The notes under the pieces were generated by a model. It was not told the origin of the DNA. It made no database searches and was given only the letters and a program-made list of their open reading frames with translations. Below are positions 32,322 to 41,746 of a stretch of 64,000 nucleotides of DNA, piece by piece. The DNA is from COE1 sp036310845 (GTDB lineage: Bacteria; Bacillota; Clostridia; Lachnospirales; Lachnospiraceae): the NCBI GenBank assembly GCA_036310845.1, contig JAXJRB010000133.1:1-64000 (forward strand), written 5' to 3'. Made by a program: the position numbers and the translations under genes. Each line of letters begins with the position of its first letter. Positions within the stretch are counted from its first letter, which is position 1.

Positions 32322-33458
32322 ATGGTTGTTAGTATGGATTTACTGGAATTGAGAAACGAGTTGGATGGAATTGATCGAAATATTGTGGAGTTATATGAAA
32401 AAAGAATGGCAGTGTGTGAACAGGTAGCTGCCTATAAAATACAAACTGGAAAAAGAGTATTTGACAAGGAACGTGAGCAGCAGAAATTGGAGGCTGTGAG
32501 TGCTTTGGCACATAACGAATTTAATGCATACGGGGTAAAAGAGCTTTTTGAACAGATTATGTCTATGAGCAGAAAGCTTCAATACAGACTGTTAGCTGAG
32601 AGTGGTAAGGGTGGAAATCTTGCATTTCGTGAAATGCCTGAAATAGATAAAACAAAGTGTAGAGTTGTATTTCAAGGAGCAGAAGGTGCATATTCTCAGG
32701 CTGCTATGATTGAGTATTTTGGAGAGAAGATTAATTGCTTTAATGTAGATACCTTCCGAGATGCAATGCTAGCCATTGATGAAGGCAGTGCTGATTTTGC
32801 AGTTCTTCCGATTGAGAATTCTACAGCTGGTATTATCAGTGAAGTGTATGATTTACTGGTGGAATTTGAAAATTATATAGTAGGTGAGCAGATTATTACG
32901 ATAGAACATTGTCTGCTTGCCAGCGAAGGAACGAAAATAGAAGATATTAATACGGTATACTCGCATCCACAGTCATTCATGCAAAGTAGTGAATATCTGC
33001 GAGAGGCAGGGTGGAAGCAGATTAGTATGAAGAATAATGCATTTGCAGCACAGAAAGTTGCAAATGAGAAGAATATGACACAGGCAGCAATTGCCAGTGA
33101 ATATGCGGCTAAGGTATATGGATTACAGGTATTAAAAAAGGGTATCAATGATTTGAAGGATAATTCAACACGGTTTATTATTGTCACAAATCAGAAAGTA
33201 TTTTTGCCGGAAGCCAATAAAATCAGTCTTTGCTTTGAGATTAATCATGAAAGTGGAGCATTATATCATGCATTATCCCATTTGATTTATAATGGATTAA
33301 ACATGACAAAGATTGAGAGTAGACCGTTAACAGGAAGAAATTGGGAATATCGTTTCTTTTTGGATTTTGAAGGAAATATGCAGGACAGCGCTGTAAAGAA
33401 TGCACTGCGAGGGCTTCGTGAAGAAACTAGAAATATGAAAGTATTAGGAAATTACTAA
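32322..33458 (+). CDS. pheA: Chorismate mutase / prephenate dehydratase
   Basis: Bifunctional enzyme of phenylalanine synthesis, 378 aa. An AroQ-type chorismate mutase domain spans about residues 5-90 (LLELRNELDGIDRNIVELYEKR). The prephenate dehydratase domain follows from about 108 (VVFQGAEGAYSQAAMIEYFG, then LPIENSTAGIISEVYDLL with the catalytic region, and NSTRFIIV). The C-terminal ACT-type regulatory domain (about 295-378) contains LSHLIYNGLNMTKIESRPLTG, the Phe-binding ESRP motif. Alternative start at ATG 32334. A 25-bp gap precedes the AAA ATPase gene. Confidence 0.93.
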   Translation: MVVSMDLLELRNELDGIDRNIVELYEKRMAVCEQVAAYKIQTGKRVFDKEREQQKLEAVSALAHNEFNAYGVKELFEQIMSMSRKLQYRLLAESGKGGNLAFREMPEIDKTKCRVVFQGAEGAYSQAAMIEYFGEKINCFNVDTFRDAMLAIDEGSADFAVLPIENSTAGIISEVYDLLVEFENYIVGEQIITIEHCLLASEGTKIEDINTVYSHPQSFMQSSEYLREAGWKQISMKNNAFAAQKVANEKNMTQAAIASEYAAKVYGLQVLKKGINDLKDNSTRFIIVTNQKVFLPEANKISLCFEINHESGALYHALSHLIYNGLNMTKIESRPLTGRNWEYRFFLDFEGNMQDSAVKNALRGLREETRNMKVLGNY

Positions 33459-33482
33459 AACATAGAAGGGTCGAGTTTTGCT

Positions 33483-34799
33483 ATGAAAGAAAAAGAATTA
33501 ATTGTTTATCGTAAGCTCAAAGAAGACAAGCTGCTTCGTGATATGGCATGGCTTATGGAGCATTACAAGGATGAGTATTTTAATCTAGAGGATAGAGAAG
33601 AGTTATTTTATGAATGTATACATAATATTTTAGAAAAGGCAACACATCATGGATTTTATGGAAATCTTTGGCATTGCTATCTTGCAAATCTTTTGGTAAA
33701 TGATGAAAATTCTTATAGCCTTGCTTGTGAAATAAAAGGTGAAACGGAAGGAACGCTAAGTAGCGTGGCATTCCATGATTTTGCAATTATAAAGGAATTC
33801 TTAGACTATGATTTTTCCGGTATGGAAGAAATGTTTGGCAAGGATGTATTAGCATTTATCAAGAACTTCGAAGGTAATAAAGAAAAAAGTCATGTTTACA
33901 ATAGAAGAATTAGAGATTGCATTTGTGATGTTGCAAGAAGTATTGGAGCGGCGGATTCTGCAGAAGAAATAAAGAAAATAGTTACAGATTTTTATGCAGC
34001 TTATGGTGTTGGTAAGTTCGGATTGAACAAATCTTTCCGTATTTCTCATCCGGAAGGCAAAGAGATGGAAGTAAAGGCGATTAAGAACATTGACCACGTA
34101 AAGCTTGAGGATTTAGTAGGATATGAGATTCCGAAGCAGAAGCTGATTGCCAATACAGAAGCATTTGTGCAAGGAAAACCAGCGAACAATTGTCTCTTGT
34201 TTGGTGATGCAGGGACGGGTAAGTCATCCAGTATTAAGGGAATCATCAATAAGTATTATGACCAGGGACTCCGTATGATTGAGGTGTATAAGCATCAGTT
34301 CCAGGACTTAAATGATGTGATTGCTCAGATAAAGAATAGAAATTATAAGTTTATTATTTATATGGATGATTTGAGTTTTGAAGAATTTGAAATTGAATAT
34401 AAGTATTTGAAAGCGATTATAGAAGGTGGCTTAGAGGTGAAGCCGGATAATGTGTTAATCTATGCGACTTCTAACCGAAGACATTTAGTAAGAGAGAAAT
34501 ATTCTGATAAAGAAGAAAGAAGAGATGATTTGCATTCTTCTGATACGGTACAGGAGAAGTTATCATTGGTTGCAAGATTTGGTGTGTCTATTTTCTTCTG
34601 CGCACCAGATAAAAAGGAATTTCAAAATATTGTTAAAGTACTTGCTGAGAGAAATGATATTCATATGGAAGAAGATGAACTTTTATTGGAAGCAAATAAA
34701 TGGGAACTTGCACATGGTGGATTGTCAGGAAGAACGGCACAACAGTTTATTGATTACTTGTTAGGTTTAGAACCAGGCAGAATTGTGAAAAATGCATGA
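33483..34799 (+). CDS. AAA ATPase of the DUF815 family
   Basis: A 438-aa protein. Residues about 1-195 are a helical region without recognised motifs. From about 205 a DUF815/AAA+ core appears: LEDLVGYEIPKQKLIANTEAF, Walker A FGDAGTGKSSSIKG (about 240), Walker B FIIYMDDLSFE (about 297), sensor-1 IYATSNRRHL (about 327), and arginine-rich HGGLSGRTAQQFIDYL near the C-terminus. Such proteins are widespread in bacteria with no established substrate. Co-directional with pheA and with the polyphosphate genes, but separate ribosome sites and a 119-bp gap follow. Confidence 0.85.
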   Translation: MKEKELIVYRKLKEDKLLRDMAWLMEHYKDEYFNLEDREELFYECIHNILEKATHHGFYGNLWHCYLANLLVNDENSYSLACEIKGETEGTLSSVAFHDFAIIKEFLDYDFSGMEEMFGKDVLAFIKNFEGNKEKSHVYNRRIRDCICDVARSIGAADSAEEIKKIVTDFYAAYGVGKFGLNKSFRISHPEGKEMEVKAIKNIDHVKLEDLVGYEIPKQKLIANTEAFVQGKPANNCLLFGDAGTGKSSSIKGIINKYYDQGLRMIEVYKHQFQDLNDVIAQIKNRNYKFIIYMDDLSFEEFEIEYKYLKAIIEGGLEVKPDNVLIYATSNRRHLVREKYSDKEERRDDLHSSDTVQEKLSLVARFGVSIFFCAPDKKEFQNIVKVLAERNDIHMEEDELLLEANKWELAHGGLSGRTAQQFIDYLLGLEPGRIVKNA

Positions 34800-34918
34800 T
34801 GAGTGTAGGAGTGCATTTGTAAGGAATTCTATTTGTTGGATACGTACATCAAGAAAAGGTAAAGTGTTTTCGAGATGTAACGCTGAACCTGAATAGAAAT
34901 AAAAGAAGAGGTGATAAC

Positions 34919-36466
34919 ATGGCGTATAAGACATTTGCGGCAATTGATGTTGGATCTTATGAGCTTGCAATGAAGGTATTTGAAATTTCATCAAAAAATG
35001 GGATTCGTGAGATTGATTATGTTAGACATAGAATTGAATTGGGGACGGATTCCTATCTGAAAGGAAAGCTTACGAATGAACGAATGGATGAGCTTTGCAG
35101 AATCTTGCGAGAGTATACGGAAATTATGAAGTCTTATAGAGTTGAGGATTATAAGGCCTATGGAACAAGTGCAATCCGTGAAACACAAAATTCATTGATA
35201 CTTTTAGACCAGATACATGCTCGTACAGGGATTCGTATTGAGGTGTTGAGTAATTCAGAACAGAGATTTTTGGATTATAAGTCAGTGGCTTCGAAAGGAT
35301 TGGCATTTCAGAAGGTTATTGAAAAGGGAACTGTATTTATTGACATTGGTGGTGGAAGTGTACAGATTTCTCTTTTTGACAAAGATAGCCTTGTGACAAC
35401 ACAGAATATCCGACCGGGTGTATTGCGAATGAGAGAGGAGCTTGGACGTTTATCTTATCGAACCTATCAGTTGGAGGAACTAGTAGATGAACTGATTGGT
35501 GACAGCATTCGAAGCTTTCGAGATAATTTTGCAGGAAATCGTGAGATTAAGAATATGATTCTTGTTGATGATTATATATCTCTGGTTTTACAGAAAGGAA
35601 TTCATGAGTCTGGTAAGAAGGGGCAGATAGATGCAAGAGTATTCCTTGATTTTGTGGGGGATTTGAAACAGAAGAAAGCGCAGGAGATTGCAAGCATGCT
35701 GGGAATACCGGAAGAGAATACGTCACTTGTTTATTTATCGGCTTTGATGCTACGTAATATGATAAAGACGTTAGGTGTTGAGATGATATGGGCACCAGGT
35801 GTATGCTTATGTGATGGAATGGCTTATGAGTATGCGGAGAAAAATAGGCTTTTGTCGGTGACACATAATTTTGAACAGGATATTCTTGCCTGTGCATGGG
35901 ATATTAATAAAAGGTATCAGTGTGATGAAAAAAAGGCTCAGGAAAGAGCGCAGATTGCATTGAACTTATTTGATCATATGAAAAAGGCACATGGGCTTTC
36001 AAAACGTGATAGATTACTATTACAGCTTGCGGCTATTCTTTGCGAAACTGGTAACTATATTAGTCTTACAAGTGTGGGAGAGAGTTCTTATAATATTGTG
36101 ATGGCAACAGAGATGATAGGCTTGTCACATTTAGAAAGAGAGATTGTTGCTAACATTGTAAAATATGTAAAGACACCCTTTGAATATTTTGATACACTTG
36201 GTAGAACGACAACAATTGATAGAAGCTCCTATTTAAAGATTGCAAAGCTGACAGCTATGCTACGTTTGGTGAAGGCACTGGATATTAGTCATAAACAGAA
36301 GTTTGAGCGTGTAAAGGTAGTATGGAAGGATGATATTGTAACCATAACGGTAGAAACAAATTCCGATATGACTTTAGAGCTTGGGTTCTTTGAACAGAAG
36401 GCAGATTTTTTTGAAGAGGTATTTAATATCAAACCGGTTATTCGACAGAAAAAGAGTAATATATAA
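34919..36466 (+). CDS. ppx: Exopolyphosphatase / Ppx-GppA family phosphatase
   Basis: A 515-aa member of the ASKHA phosphatases that degrade polyphosphate or pppGpp. Phosphate-1 motif AAIDVGSYELAMKVFE at the N-terminus, the acidic stretch ETQNSLILLDQI near 85, phosphate-2 motif FIDIGGGSVQISLFD (about 140) containing the GGGS loop, and an HD-like C-terminal helical domain. The start-region Asn of typical DIGSNS is replaced by DVGSYE. It sits 17 bp upstream of ppk1, so synthesis and breakdown of polyphosphate are encoded together. Confidence 0.88.
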   Translation: MAYKTFAAIDVGSYELAMKVFEISSKNGIREIDYVRHRIELGTDSYLKGKLTNERMDELCRILREYTEIMKSYRVEDYKAYGTSAIRETQNSLILLDQIHARTGIRIEVLSNSEQRFLDYKSVASKGLAFQKVIEKGTVFIDIGGGSVQISLFDKDSLVTTQNIRPGVLRMREELGRLSYRTYQLEELVDELIGDSIRSFRDNFAGNREIKNMILVDDYISLVLQKGIHESGKKGQIDARVFLDFVGDLKQKKAQEIASMLGIPEENTSLVYLSALMLRNMIKTLGVEMIWAPGVCLCDGMAYEYAEKNRLLSVTHNFEQDILACAWDINKRYQCDEKKAQERAQIALNLFDHMKKAHGLSKRDRLLLQLAAILCETGNYISLTSVGESSYNIVMATEMIGLSHLEREIVANIVKYVKTPFEYFDTLGRTTTIDRSSYLKIAKLTAMLRLVKALDISHKQKFERVKVVWKDDIVTITVETNSDMTLELGFFEQKADFFEEVFNIKPVIRQKKSNI

Positions 36467-36483
36467 GAGGAGGCAGCATTGAG

Positions 36484-38664
36484 ATGAAGATAGATTACGG
36501 TAAGTCAGAATATTATTATAATCGAGAGCTTAGTTGGGTAGCTTTTAACCATCGTATCTTAGGAGAAGCAAGAGACAAAACGATTCCTCTTTTTGAACGT
36601 TTGAAATTTTTAAGTATTACAGCATCAAACTTGGATGAATTTTTTATGGTACGTGTAGCGTCCTTAAAAGATATGGTAAATGCAGAATATACGAAAAAAG
36701 ATATTGCAGGAATGACTCCAATGGAACAGCTTGAGGCTGTAAATCAGGCGACGCATGAGCTGGTAAATATGCAGTATTCCACATATAATCGTTCATTACT
36801 GCCGTTGCTTTCGCAGAATGGGTTAAAAATTGTTGACAAGCATGAAGAATTGGAAGAGTCGGATAAAAAGTTTGTAGATCGTTATTTTCAAGACAATGTT
36901 TATCCTGTATTAACACCGATGGCGGTGGATTCATCCAGACCATTTCCGTTAATTCGTAATAAGTCTTTGAATCTTGGGGCATTGGTTTCTAGAAAGGAAG
37001 AGAGTAAGGGCGGACTCAAAAAGCACCTATTCCATAAGAAAGCAAATACAGGTAAGGAGCTGGAATTTGTAACAGTTCAGGTGCCAAGTGTGATTCCAAG
37101 AATTGTACAGCTTCCGGAAGACATAGATGGAACTCAAAGAGTAATTCTTTTGGAACAAATTATCGAAAGAAATATGGATAAATTGTTTTTAAATTATAAT
37201 ATAGAATGTGTATCGCCATTCCGAATTATGAGAAATGCAGATTTATCTATTGAAGAGGATGATGCGGCTGACTTATTGAAGGAAATTGAGAAACAGTTAA
37301 AAAAGAGACAATGGGGGCAGGCAATCCGTCTTGAAGTAGAGGATGGTATTGATAAGGAGCTTCTTTCCATTATCCAAAAAGAACTGGAAATTGAAGAGAA
37401 AGATATTTATGATATTCAAGGTCCGCTAGATCTTACATTTTTAATGAAAATGTATGGCATGGAAGGCTTCGATCATTTGAAGAATAAGCCATATACACCA
37501 CAGCCTGTAGCAAATTTAACACAAGGGGCAAATATTTTTGAGGAGATTAGTAAAAGAGATATTTTATTACATCATCCATACGAGGTATTCACTCCGGTTG
37601 TTGATTTTATAAAGCAAGCATCAAGAGATCCACAGGTTCTTGCGATTAAGCAGACATTGTATCGTGTAAGTGGTAATTCACCGATTATAGCAGCACTGGC
37701 ACAAGCAGCGGAAAATGGGAAACAGGTAACAGTGCTTGTTGAGTTAAAAGCACGTTTTGACGAAGAGAATAATATTGTTTGGGCAAGGAAACTGGAAAAA
37801 GCAGGATGCCATGTTATTTATGGTCTTGTTGGGTTAAAGACACACTGTAAGATTACTCTTGTAGTAAGAAAAGAAGAAGAGGGCATAAGAAGGTATGTTC
37901 ATCTTGGAACCGGTAATTACAATGATCAGACAGCAAAGCTATATACAGACCTTGGGTTATTAACCTGCAATGAAGCAATTGGAGAGGATGCAACAGCTGT
38001 ATTTAATATGTTATCTGGTTATTCAGAGCCGCTTGGATGGAATCATTTAGTGTTAGCACCGATTTGGTTAAAAGAGAAATTTCTTTATTTAATCAATAGA
38101 GAGAAGGAGAATGCAAAGCAGAATCGTCCGGCAAGAATTGTAGCGAAAATGAATTCCTTATGTGATCATGATGTCATTAAGGCATTATATGAAGCAGCAG
38201 CAGCAGGAGTTAAAATAGATTTGATTGTACGAGGCATCTGTTGTTTAAAGATAGGTGTAGAGGGAACGAATGATAACATTTCGGTGCGTTCTATAGTGGG
38301 TAATTTCTTGGAGCATGCTAGAATTTTCTATTTTGAAAATGCAGGAAAGTCAGAACTTTATATGGGAAGTGCAGACTGGATGCCTAGAAATTTGGAGCGA
38401 AGAGTTGAGATTCTATTTCCAATTTTGAATCCTGAGTTACAGGAGAAGGTATGGCATGTTCTGGATGTGCAATTAAGAGATACAATGAAGGCTCAGATAT
38501 TGCAACCGGACGGAACTTATGATAAGGTTGACAGGAGGGGGAAAGACCAGTACATAGCGCAGGAGGAATTTTGTAAGGAATATGTACAGGCAGTAGCCGC
38601 TCAGGAGAAGGAAGAAAAGCAGTCGAGAACTTTTATTCCGGAGATTCATATGGAAAGTGTTTAG
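36484..38664 (+). CDS. ppk1: Polyphosphate kinase PPK1
   Basis: Makes polyphosphate reversibly from ATP. The 726-aa protein shows the N-terminal YYNRELSWVAFNHRIL (about residue 11), SNLDEFFMVRVASL (about 50), the head domain, and two PLD-like catalytic domains. The active-site His lies in LKTHCKITLVVR (about 458) and the second in the later NFLEHARIFYF block (about 615). RVSGNSPIIAAL and HLGTGNYND are further PPK1 signatures. C-terminal residues 695-726 are a Lys/Glu-rich tail. It is coupled with ppx upstream and the maf gene 10 bp downstream. Confidence 0.95.
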   Translation: MKIDYGKSEYYYNRELSWVAFNHRILGEARDKTIPLFERLKFLSITASNLDEFFMVRVASLKDMVNAEYTKKDIAGMTPMEQLEAVNQATHELVNMQYSTYNRSLLPLLSQNGLKIVDKHEELEESDKKFVDRYFQDNVYPVLTPMAVDSSRPFPLIRNKSLNLGALVSRKEESKGGLKKHLFHKKANTGKELEFVTVQVPSVIPRIVQLPEDIDGTQRVILLEQIIERNMDKLFLNYNIECVSPFRIMRNADLSIEEDDAADLLKEIEKQLKKRQWGQAIRLEVEDGIDKELLSIIQKELEIEEKDIYDIQGPLDLTFLMKMYGMEGFDHLKNKPYTPQPVANLTQGANIFEEISKRDILLHHPYEVFTPVVDFIKQASRDPQVLAIKQTLYRVSGNSPIIAALAQAAENGKQVTVLVELKARFDEENNIVWARKLEKAGCHVIYGLVGLKTHCKITLVVRKEEEGIRRYVHLGTGNYNDQTAKLYTDLGLLTCNEAIGEDATAVFNMLSGYSEPLGWNHLVLAPIWLKEKFLYLINREKENAKQNRPARIVAKMNSLCDHDVIKALYEAAAAGVKIDLIVRGICCLKIGVEGTNDNISVRSIVGNFLEHARIFYFENAGKSELYMGSADWMPRNLERRVEILFPILNPELQEKVWHVLDVQLRDTMKAQILQPDGTYDKVDRRGKDQYIAQEEFCKEYVQAVAAQEKEEKQSRTFIPEIHMESV

Positions 38665-38674
38665 GTTATAGAGT

Positions 38675-39271
38675 ATGGTTAGAGTGATATTAGCTTCTGG
38701 TTCGCCAAGAAGAAAAGAGCTTTTAGAGCAAGTAGGTGTTTCCTTTGAGATTTCAGTTGCAGATGGAGAAGAGATTATTTCCAAAAAGCTTCCATGGGAA
38801 ATTGTAGAGGAATTGTCGCTACAAAAAGCAACAGAGGTAGCAGGACGCTACGAAGCGAAGCAGGAGATAACAGAACAGACTGTAGTAATCGGAGCAGATA
38901 CGATAGTTGCCTATGGAGAAGAAATTATGGGTAAGCCCCAAAATGAAGAAATGGCAAAAGAGATGCTTCAGAAGTTGCAGGATGGCTCACATCAGGTGTA
39001 TACAGGTGTAACTCTGATAATCATGACAGCAGGGAATAGACAGGTAGTAACCTTTCATGAAAAAACAGATGTCGAGATGTATCCGATGTCAGAAAAACAG
39101 ATAGATGCATATGTAGCTACGAAGGAACCAATGGATAAAGCTGGTTCGTATGCTATCCAAGGGAAGTGTGCTGCTTATATAAAGGGCATCTGTGGAGATT
39201 ATAATAATGTGGTAGGTTTACCGGTTGCAAGATTGATGCAGGAGATTTTTAAGTTAGGAATAGTGTTATAG
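38675..39271 (+). CDS. maf: Maf-family nucleotide pyrophosphatase
   Basis: A 198-aa house-cleaning enzyme that hydrolyses dTTP/UTP or modified nucleotides to monophosphates. N-terminal LASGSPRRKELLEQVG holds the SxRR substrate loop, VVIGADTIVAYGEEIMGKP (about 70) the catalytic Asp, and MDKAGSYAIQGKC (about 150) the dTTP-type specificity motif. Length is normal. Immediately follows ppk1. Confidence 0.93.
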   Translation: MVRVILASGSPRRKELLEQVGVSFEISVADGEEIISKKLPWEIVEELSLQKATEVAGRYEAKQEITEQTVVIGADTIVAYGEEIMGKPQNEEMAKEMLQKLQDGSHQVYTGVTLIIMTAGNRQVVTFHEKTDVEMYPMSEKQIDAYVATKEPMDKAGSYAIQGKCAAYIKGICGDYNNVVGLPVARLMQEIFKLGIVL

Positions 39272-39291
39272 GAAAGGATAGGTATTTATCT

Positions 39292-39555
39292 ATGCATGAA
39301 TATGATGAAGCAGTATTAAAGTGTTTTGTGAAGAATCAGCTTCAGTTATTGCCAGAGAAGGTAGCAGAGAATATTGATGAGGCAGAAGCATTTTTAGAAG
39401 AATGTATGGCTGTTGTTGTAAATTCCCTTGATGAGGTATGGGAGTACTTTGATGAGGAGGGAATTGATCTGGAAGGTCAGGATAAGGATGCTATTGCAGA
39501 AGCGCCAGAGGTATTTGATATTGGGGATGGAAGATACCTGATTGTGGAGAGCTAA
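39292..39555 (+). CDS. Conserved small acidic hypothetical protein (87 aa)
   Basis: An 87-residue, strongly acidic protein, mostly helical, with short blocks LLPEKVAENIDEAEAFLEEC and EVFDIGDGRYLIVES. No signal peptide, Cys motif or known domain. It lies 20 bp after maf and 31 bp before the unknown 701-aa gene, so it is part of the ppx-ppk1-maf operon by spacing. Some related proteins carry the label glyoxalase in databases, but I see no sequence basis for that here. Coding certainty is high; function unknown. Confidence 0.75.
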   Translation: MHEYDEAVLKCFVKNQLQLLPEKVAENIDEAEAFLEECMAVVVNSLDEVWEYFDEEGIDLEGQDKDAIAEAPEVFDIGDGRYLIVES

Positions 39556-39586
39556 AAATTATAGAACAGGATAAGGGTAAGGTTAA

Positions 39587-41692
39587 GTGGAAAGAGAATC
39601 AAATGTAACAGTATGGCAGCTTGGGTTATTTGACGGCTTTGACAAAGACGTTATGGTAATGCAACGTGATGAAGAAGAAGTATTTGACGGTGCGATTCAT
39701 GTTTTTTTTGAGAAGGAATATTATGATGCATATGTTAACAAGGCAAAAAAGTATAGTGAACACCGTTATGCATATCATGAGGATAAACTAGGAGAAGTTA
39801 TTTATCAGATTTTTGATGAAGAGATTCCGGGAATGGTATTTCATGTGACAACACAGCCGGATGTATCTAAGAGTACATTATGTGAAGAGAAATATATATC
39901 CGTGGAAGATCTCATGGGACTTCATGATGTGGTAGAGAATTATCACTATATGTATACTTCTTCGATTGAAAGAATGTCAAAGGAAGAGGCTGTGGCAAAA
40001 CTTTGGACAAAGAATATTTTCATTATTGGAAATCTTCCTGACTTTAGAAAAGCAAATACCGAGGAAAAGCAGACAGTGGAGCTTATGACTATGAAGCGTA
40101 ACAAAGATGGAAGCGCACCGTCAGCAGATAAGTTTGATTATGAATCCGTAAAGGTATTTTTAACAGCAGGAAGTGCAATGCGTTTTAATCCGGATAAGAA
40201 GCCAATTAATCGTTATAAGTTGTCCTTATTGTCACAGTTTGTGAAGGGACGTCTGCAGGTAGTAATCGAGCCACATCGCAATTACTATTTGGAATTTGAT
40301 CCAGCGACGATAGATATTTCAGAACATTATCAGCCAGTTGCATGGAATGATGATAAGGTGAAGGAAAGAATTAACTCATATCTTGAGATGGAAGAGGTAT
40401 ATGTTCTTCTTGCACCAAATCTTAGTGATTATAGAAGTTGCAAAGGAATTCCGTTATTTATAAGACCGGACGATAAAAATGTTATGATGTATTTGTTTGA
40501 AAAGTATACAGATGCAATGAACTATTGTTTGATGAATCCGGCGATTCTTCCTGTATTAGACGGTACATATCCGATTGGTGTTTTGAATAAGAATAACAAG
40601 ATGTCAAGCTTGAGAACTGTTCTTGCCATTGCTTCAAACATGGGTGTAACAGGTATAAATCTTGATATGGAAACAGAAAATGCAATTGGAAGCAGAATGT
40701 CATTCTTTACTGAAACAGCCCAAATGGAAACAGATTTGGAAAAGATTTTTACAGCAGAAGAATGTGCACGTGTCAAGGTTGAAAAGGATGGCAATATCGG
40801 ATTCCGTTTTGAACCGATTTCTTTTGCAGATACCAGAAATATTTATGATGTTAGTGAAGAGAGACAGGCTGAACTGAAAAAGCACTTAGATACAGATAGT
40901 GATATGGGAGTAGCTTATATGGCTGGCTGTACTTTACCGGAGATGCTTGTGATGCTTCGTGAAGCCGGACAGCGTTTTGATACTGCAAGAAGTGAACAGA
41001 ATCAGGAAGATATCAAGAAGTATAACGTATTGATGAACCTGATGACGATTCCTTTGACAGAAGAATTATGTGAGAAACCTTACATATATACTTTGCAGGG
41101 AGAAGATGGAGAATTTACACTTCGTAATAATATCGGATATCTTATCGTAACCAATCGTTTTGAAAGTGGTAGAAGCGGTGAAGGAAAATTAATGCCGGTT
41201 AATATCGCAAATGAACAGTTTATGACGAAGATGTTAGAAGCTAGTAAGGTTGTTGCGATTACGGATGGACCGGGACTTCTTGCATTAGCAGATGTTCGCC
41301 TGATGATGGAAGTGGCAAAGCAGAAGAAAAAGAATGAAGCTTTAAAAGAAGAGTTAATGATTTATATGACTCAGGGCTTGAATCTTTCTTACCAGAAGGC
41401 ATTATATTACTATAGAAGATTAAAGAATGATAGTAGTATTTTTGTAGAGTTTACATCTTGTGTACGTAACGGAGAGTATTCTTCTGTGGGTATGGTGACG
41501 GTAGAAGGCTATACTGCGAAAAAACTTGCGGACGAGAAGGGATTGAATCCTTTACAGGCGTACGATATGTTATTACAATTAAAAGAGAATCCAAAGGCAC
41601 TGAAAGAAAATAAGGCTGTTGAGATGACAGAAGGTGCAGAAGAAGTTGCATCAGAGAAGAAGTCATTCTTTGGAAGATTGTTTAAGAAATAG
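39587..41692 (+). CDS. Large conserved hypothetical protein (701 aa)
   Basis: A 701-aa soluble protein with no transmembrane segment or signal peptide. Residues about 185-420 may include one or two SseB-like folds (CKGIPLFIRPDDKNVMMYLF, MNYCLMNPAILPVLDGTYPIG), but I do not regard that as proven. The C-terminal portion is helix-rich (VRLMMEVAKQKKKNEALKEE) and ends in a basic SFFGRLFKK tail that may contact membrane or RNA. GTG start at 39587 follows AAGGTTAAG. It ends the ppx-ppk1-maf gene run and is closed by the terminator at 41711. Function unknown. Confidence 0.8.
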   Translation: MERESNVTVWQLGLFDGFDKDVMVMQRDEEEVFDGAIHVFFEKEYYDAYVNKAKKYSEHRYAYHEDKLGEVIYQIFDEEIPGMVFHVTTQPDVSKSTLCEEKYISVEDLMGLHDVVENYHYMYTSSIERMSKEEAVAKLWTKNIFIIGNLPDFRKANTEEKQTVELMTMKRNKDGSAPSADKFDYESVKVFLTAGSAMRFNPDKKPINRYKLSLLSQFVKGRLQVVIEPHRNYYLEFDPATIDISEHYQPVAWNDDKVKERINSYLEMEEVYVLLAPNLSDYRSCKGIPLFIRPDDKNVMMYLFEKYTDAMNYCLMNPAILPVLDGTYPIGVLNKNNKMSSLRTVLAIASNMGVTGINLDMETENAIGSRMSFFTETAQMETDLEKIFTAEECARVKVEKDGNIGFRFEPISFADTRNIYDVSEERQAELKKHLDTDSDMGVAYMAGCTLPEMLVMLREAGQRFDTARSEQNQEDIKKYNVLMNLMTIPLTEELCEKPYIYTLQGEDGEFTLRNNIGYLIVTNRFESGRSGEGKLMPVNIANEQFMTKMLEASKVVAITDGPGLLALADVRLMMEVAKQKKKNEALKEELMIYMTQGLNLSYQKALYYYRRLKNDSSIFVEFTSCVRNGEYSSVGMVTVEGYTAKKLADEKGLNPLQAYDMLLQLKENPKALKENKAVEMTEGAEEVASEKKSFFGRLFKK

Positions 41693-41710
41693 AAAGATTT
41701 ATTTCATAAG

Positions 41711-41746
41711 AAAATGCGCAGGCTCATAGAGTCTGTGCATTTTTTA
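41711..41746. terminator. Terminator between convergent genes
   Basis: AAAATGC-CAG paired with CTG-GCATTTTTT, an interrupted stem with T-rich tail; ends the 701-aa gene (+) and the PHP gene (-). Confidence 0.75.
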
